Part shown: positions 62,501 to 64,000 of the stretch, one piece after another
Numbering within the stretch: the first letter of the stretch is position 1
How the letters are laid out: every line of letters starts with the position of its first letter
NCBI RefSeq assembly: GCF_016597815.1
Contig: NZ_VCHA01000005.1
Span: 372,001-436,000, forward strand
Origin: Marinobacter sp. DY40_1A1
GTDB taxonomy: Bacteria > Pseudomonadota > Gammaproteobacteria > Pseudomonadales > Oleiphilaceae
Direction: 5' to 3'
Length of the DNA: 64,000 bases
Translations under genes and position numbers: made by a program
The notes under the pieces: generated by a model
Seen by the model: only the letters and a program-made list of their open reading frames with translations
Told to the model about the DNA's origin: nothing
Databases searched by the model: none

Positions 62501-63216
62501 TGTTTTCACCCCCTCCGCTGTACCTTCCCGAGTGGGAAACCTACCGGATCATCCCCAGCCATTACCCGCCCATAGATCTTTTCGAACGCATCTATGAGCC
62601 AGACGAGTTTGAGCTGGCGTTCGAGATTGAGAGTATGACAAACCCCAGGCTGCGGGATGAAGCAGGGGATATCCATCTGGTGCAGCCCTGCGACAGGATC
62701 AGTGGCCCCGGAAGTTCGCCTGTAATGGCATCGTTCACGCACCTTGGGTTTGGAAGCCGCTTTGCTGACCGGCATTTTGGGGTTTACTACGCGGCCAGCA
62801 CTCTTGAAGGCGCTATTCGTGAGACCGTATTTCACAAGGAGCGGGAGATGGCAGCCGCCAACGAGGACTCAATAGCACTGACCATGAGAGCCTACATTGG
62901 CTCCGTGGTGATGAAGATGCACGACATTCGCGGGCCTGAATTCAAAGATCTGCACAATCCGGATGCGGATGATTACGCCCTAAGCCAGAAGTTTGCGAGC
63001 CGTTGGCGGCAAAAAGGATCAAACGGGCTGCTGTATAACAGCGTTCGCCATCCGGGCGGTGAGTGTATTGCAGCGTTTAAACCCAAAGCTGTCTCCATCC
63101 CGGTGCAAGGGCCACACCTGAAGTATTTCTGGGATGGAGATAAACAACGCATTACTCATTGGGCGGAAATAGGGGAGGCGCACTCCCTGACTGGCAAAGT
63201 AGGTATGAATGAGTGA
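62500..63216 (+). CDS. RES-domain toxin
   Basis: ATG 62500 overlaps the antitoxin stop (TGATG) and is favoured because ggga sits upstream; ATG 62494 has no room for a ribosome site. The 238-residue protein has the RES fold: YRIIPSHYPPIDLFERIYEP early, then FGVYYAASTLEGAIRETVFH with Tyr and Glu, and NGLLYNSVRHPGGECIAAF with the conserved Ser, His and Gly. RES toxins are thought to degrade NAD+ by a fold related to ADP-ribosyltransferases and stop growth unless blocked by the DUF2384 partner. It appears intact. Confidence 0.88.
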   Translation: MFSPPPLYLPEWETYRIIPSHYPPIDLFERIYEPDEFELAFEIESMTNPRLRDEAGDIHLVQPCDRISGPGSSPVMASFTHLGFGSRFADRHFGVYYAASTLEGAIRETVFHKEREMAAANEDSIALTMRAYIGSVVMKMHDIRGPEFKDLHNPDADDYALSQKFASRWRQKGSNGLLYNSVRHPGGECIAAFKPKAVSIPVQGPHLKYFWDGDKQRITHWAEIGEAHSLTGKVGMNE

Positions 63217-63268
63217 ATCCGTCGTGACCTTAATTATTTCAACTTGATTCCAACTGGAGTTATTGCCC

Positions 63269-63934
63269 ATGAAAGTTCTACTGGTTGAAGACGACGGCAT
63301 ACTCGGTGACGGAATTGCTGCAGGGATTGCTCAGTCCGGCCTGGTGGTGGACTGGGTACTGGATGGCCGGCAGGCCGATACTGCACTCGCCACAGGCTCC
63401 TACGATGCTGTTGTCCTTGATCTGGGCCTTCCGGGGCTTTCCGGAATGGAGGTCTTGAAACGAGCCCGTGCAAGCGGAAAAAACCTTCCGATTCTGATTC
63501 TGACTGCACGTGATGCCGTGGAGGACCGAGTGGCCGGCCTGGATGCCGGTGCCGACGATTACCTTGTAAAGCCTTTTGATCTTGCCGAATTACAGGCACG
63601 GCTGCGGGCATTGCTGCGTCGCTCCAAGGGGCATGCCGAACCGGTCATCCGTCAAGGAGAGCTCCAACTCGACCCCGTCAGTCATTCGGTGTTTTGGTCC
63701 GGAACGCCTGTTGATCTCTCTGTACGTGAATTCTCGATTCTCCACACTTTGTTGCTTAATGCAGGGAGAGTAATGTCAAAGGCACAGATCGAGGAGCAGC
63801 TCTACGGCTGGGGAGAGGAGATCGAGAGCAATACGATAGAGGTCTTTATTCATCACCTGCGACGAAAGTTGTCTCCGCAACTGATCCGTACTATTCGCGG
63901 TGTCGGTTACATGATTGAGAAAACTACGCCATGA
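63269..63934 (+). CDS. OmpR-family response regulator (QseB/PmrA-like)
   Basis: ATG 63269 gives 221 residues: a receiver domain with Asp51 (VVLDLGLPGLSG), Lys101 (LVKPFD) and Thr in LILTARD, then a winged-helix DNA-binding domain (LSVREFSILHTLLLNAGRVMSKAQIEEQLYG, VEVFIHHLRRKL-like, TIRGVGYMI). It most resembles QseB/PmrA-type regulators. Its stop overlaps the start of the next gene (ATGA), a sensor kinase, so the two form a two-component system. Stimulus unknown. Confidence 0.92.
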   Translation: MKVLLVEDDGILGDGIAAGIAQSGLVVDWVLDGRQADTALATGSYDAVVLDLGLPGLSGMEVLKRARASGKNLPILILTARDAVEDRVAGLDAGADDYLVKPFDLAELQARLRALLRRSKGHAEPVIRQGELQLDPVSHSVFWSGTPVDLSVREFSILHTLLLNAGRVMSKAQIEEQLYGWGEEIESNTIEVFIHHLRRKLSPQLIRTIRGVGYMIEKTTP

Positions 63935-64000
63935 GGTCGTCGCTGCGTTGGCGCCTTTTTACGATTCTTGCAGTATCAGTATTGCTGGCCTGGATTGCGA
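63931..64000 (+). CDS. Sensor histidine kinase, N-terminus only (runs off right edge)
   Basis: ATG 63931 overlaps the regulator stop and the product begins MRSSLRWRLFTILAVSVLLA, a short basic start and first membrane segment as in QseC/PmrB-type kinases. Only about 23 residues are in the window. The pairing with an OmpR regulator supports the call. Confidence 0.75.
   Translation, partial: MRSSLRWRLFTILAVSVLLAWIA

Noticed and set aside
1..64000. CRISPR arrays, tRNA, rRNA, integrase or prophage genes
   Set aside because: Nothing resembling spaced direct repeats, cloverleaf structures, rRNA segments or phage structural genes was seen by eye; a covariance-model search would be needed to exclude small RNAs.

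Overview
The window reads as chromosomal DNA of a marine gammaproteobacterium, most likely Marinobacter or a close relative. This rests on the pseudomonad-like arrangement of type II secretion genes (gspC divergent from gspE-M), a LexA-box-controlled yebG, TRAP transport, several Baeyer-Villiger-type flavoproteins and the general protein style. No rRNA, tRNA, CRISPR array, transposase or integrase was recognised. No database search was possible, so family names come from motif recognition.

Region 1 (1-6164, + strand) is an oxidative catabolic cluster: the end of an FAD dehydrogenase, a ThDP enzyme, a GMC oxidoreductase, a flavin monooxygenase and an alpha/beta hydrolase. Region 2 (6257-13522, - strand) has a decayed PcfJ-like gene, a DUF302 protein, and a probable operon of a LysR regulator, a CaiB-type CoA transferase, an HMG-CoA-lyase-like enzyme and a complete TRAP transporter (dctP, dctQ, dctM). 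A hairpin lies between dctP and dctQ. Region 3 (13716-23400) holds sstT, fructokinase mak, a broken hybrid histidine kinase, an exported protein, an EamA exporter with a thioesterase, a tsdB-tsdA-like thiosulfate dehydrogenase pair behind an Anr/Fnr-like box, and a MuiA-family protein.

Region 4 (23457-28274, - strand) is a three-gene operon: a homologue of alkyl-DHAP synthase, a GlpD-like dehydrogenase and an FGGY kinase. Region 5 (28398-37084) is a type II secretion locus, gspC divergent from gspEFGHIJKLM, with gspD absent from its expected place after gspC. Region 6 (37140-54080) contains a GNAT acetyltransferase, glutathione reductase, a TonB receptor / periplasmic binding protein / hybrid kinase cassette, a GntR-BASS transporter pair, a second Baeyer-Villiger-type monooxygenase, yebG, an MscS channel, fabH, nitronate monooxygenase and a lipase-like hydrolase.

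Region 7 (54316-63216) looks like an accessory module. It begins with a truncated DUF2384 antitoxin gene abutting an antisense DUF1254 remnant and ends with an intact DUF2384/RES toxin-antitoxin pair. Between them lie an AraC regulator, an AraC fragment, two secreted DUF1254/DUF1214 proteins (one with an extra duplicated C-terminal domain), a glycine-zipper protein and a MetA-like outer-membrane protein. The window ends in an OmpR-type response regulator and the start of its sensor kinase.

The parts most worth a second look are the AGPS-like/GlpD-like/FGGY operon, the DUF1254 module with its duplicated and deleted toxin-antitoxin border, the CoA-transferase/lyase/TRAP module, and the TonB receptor/binding protein/kinase cassette.
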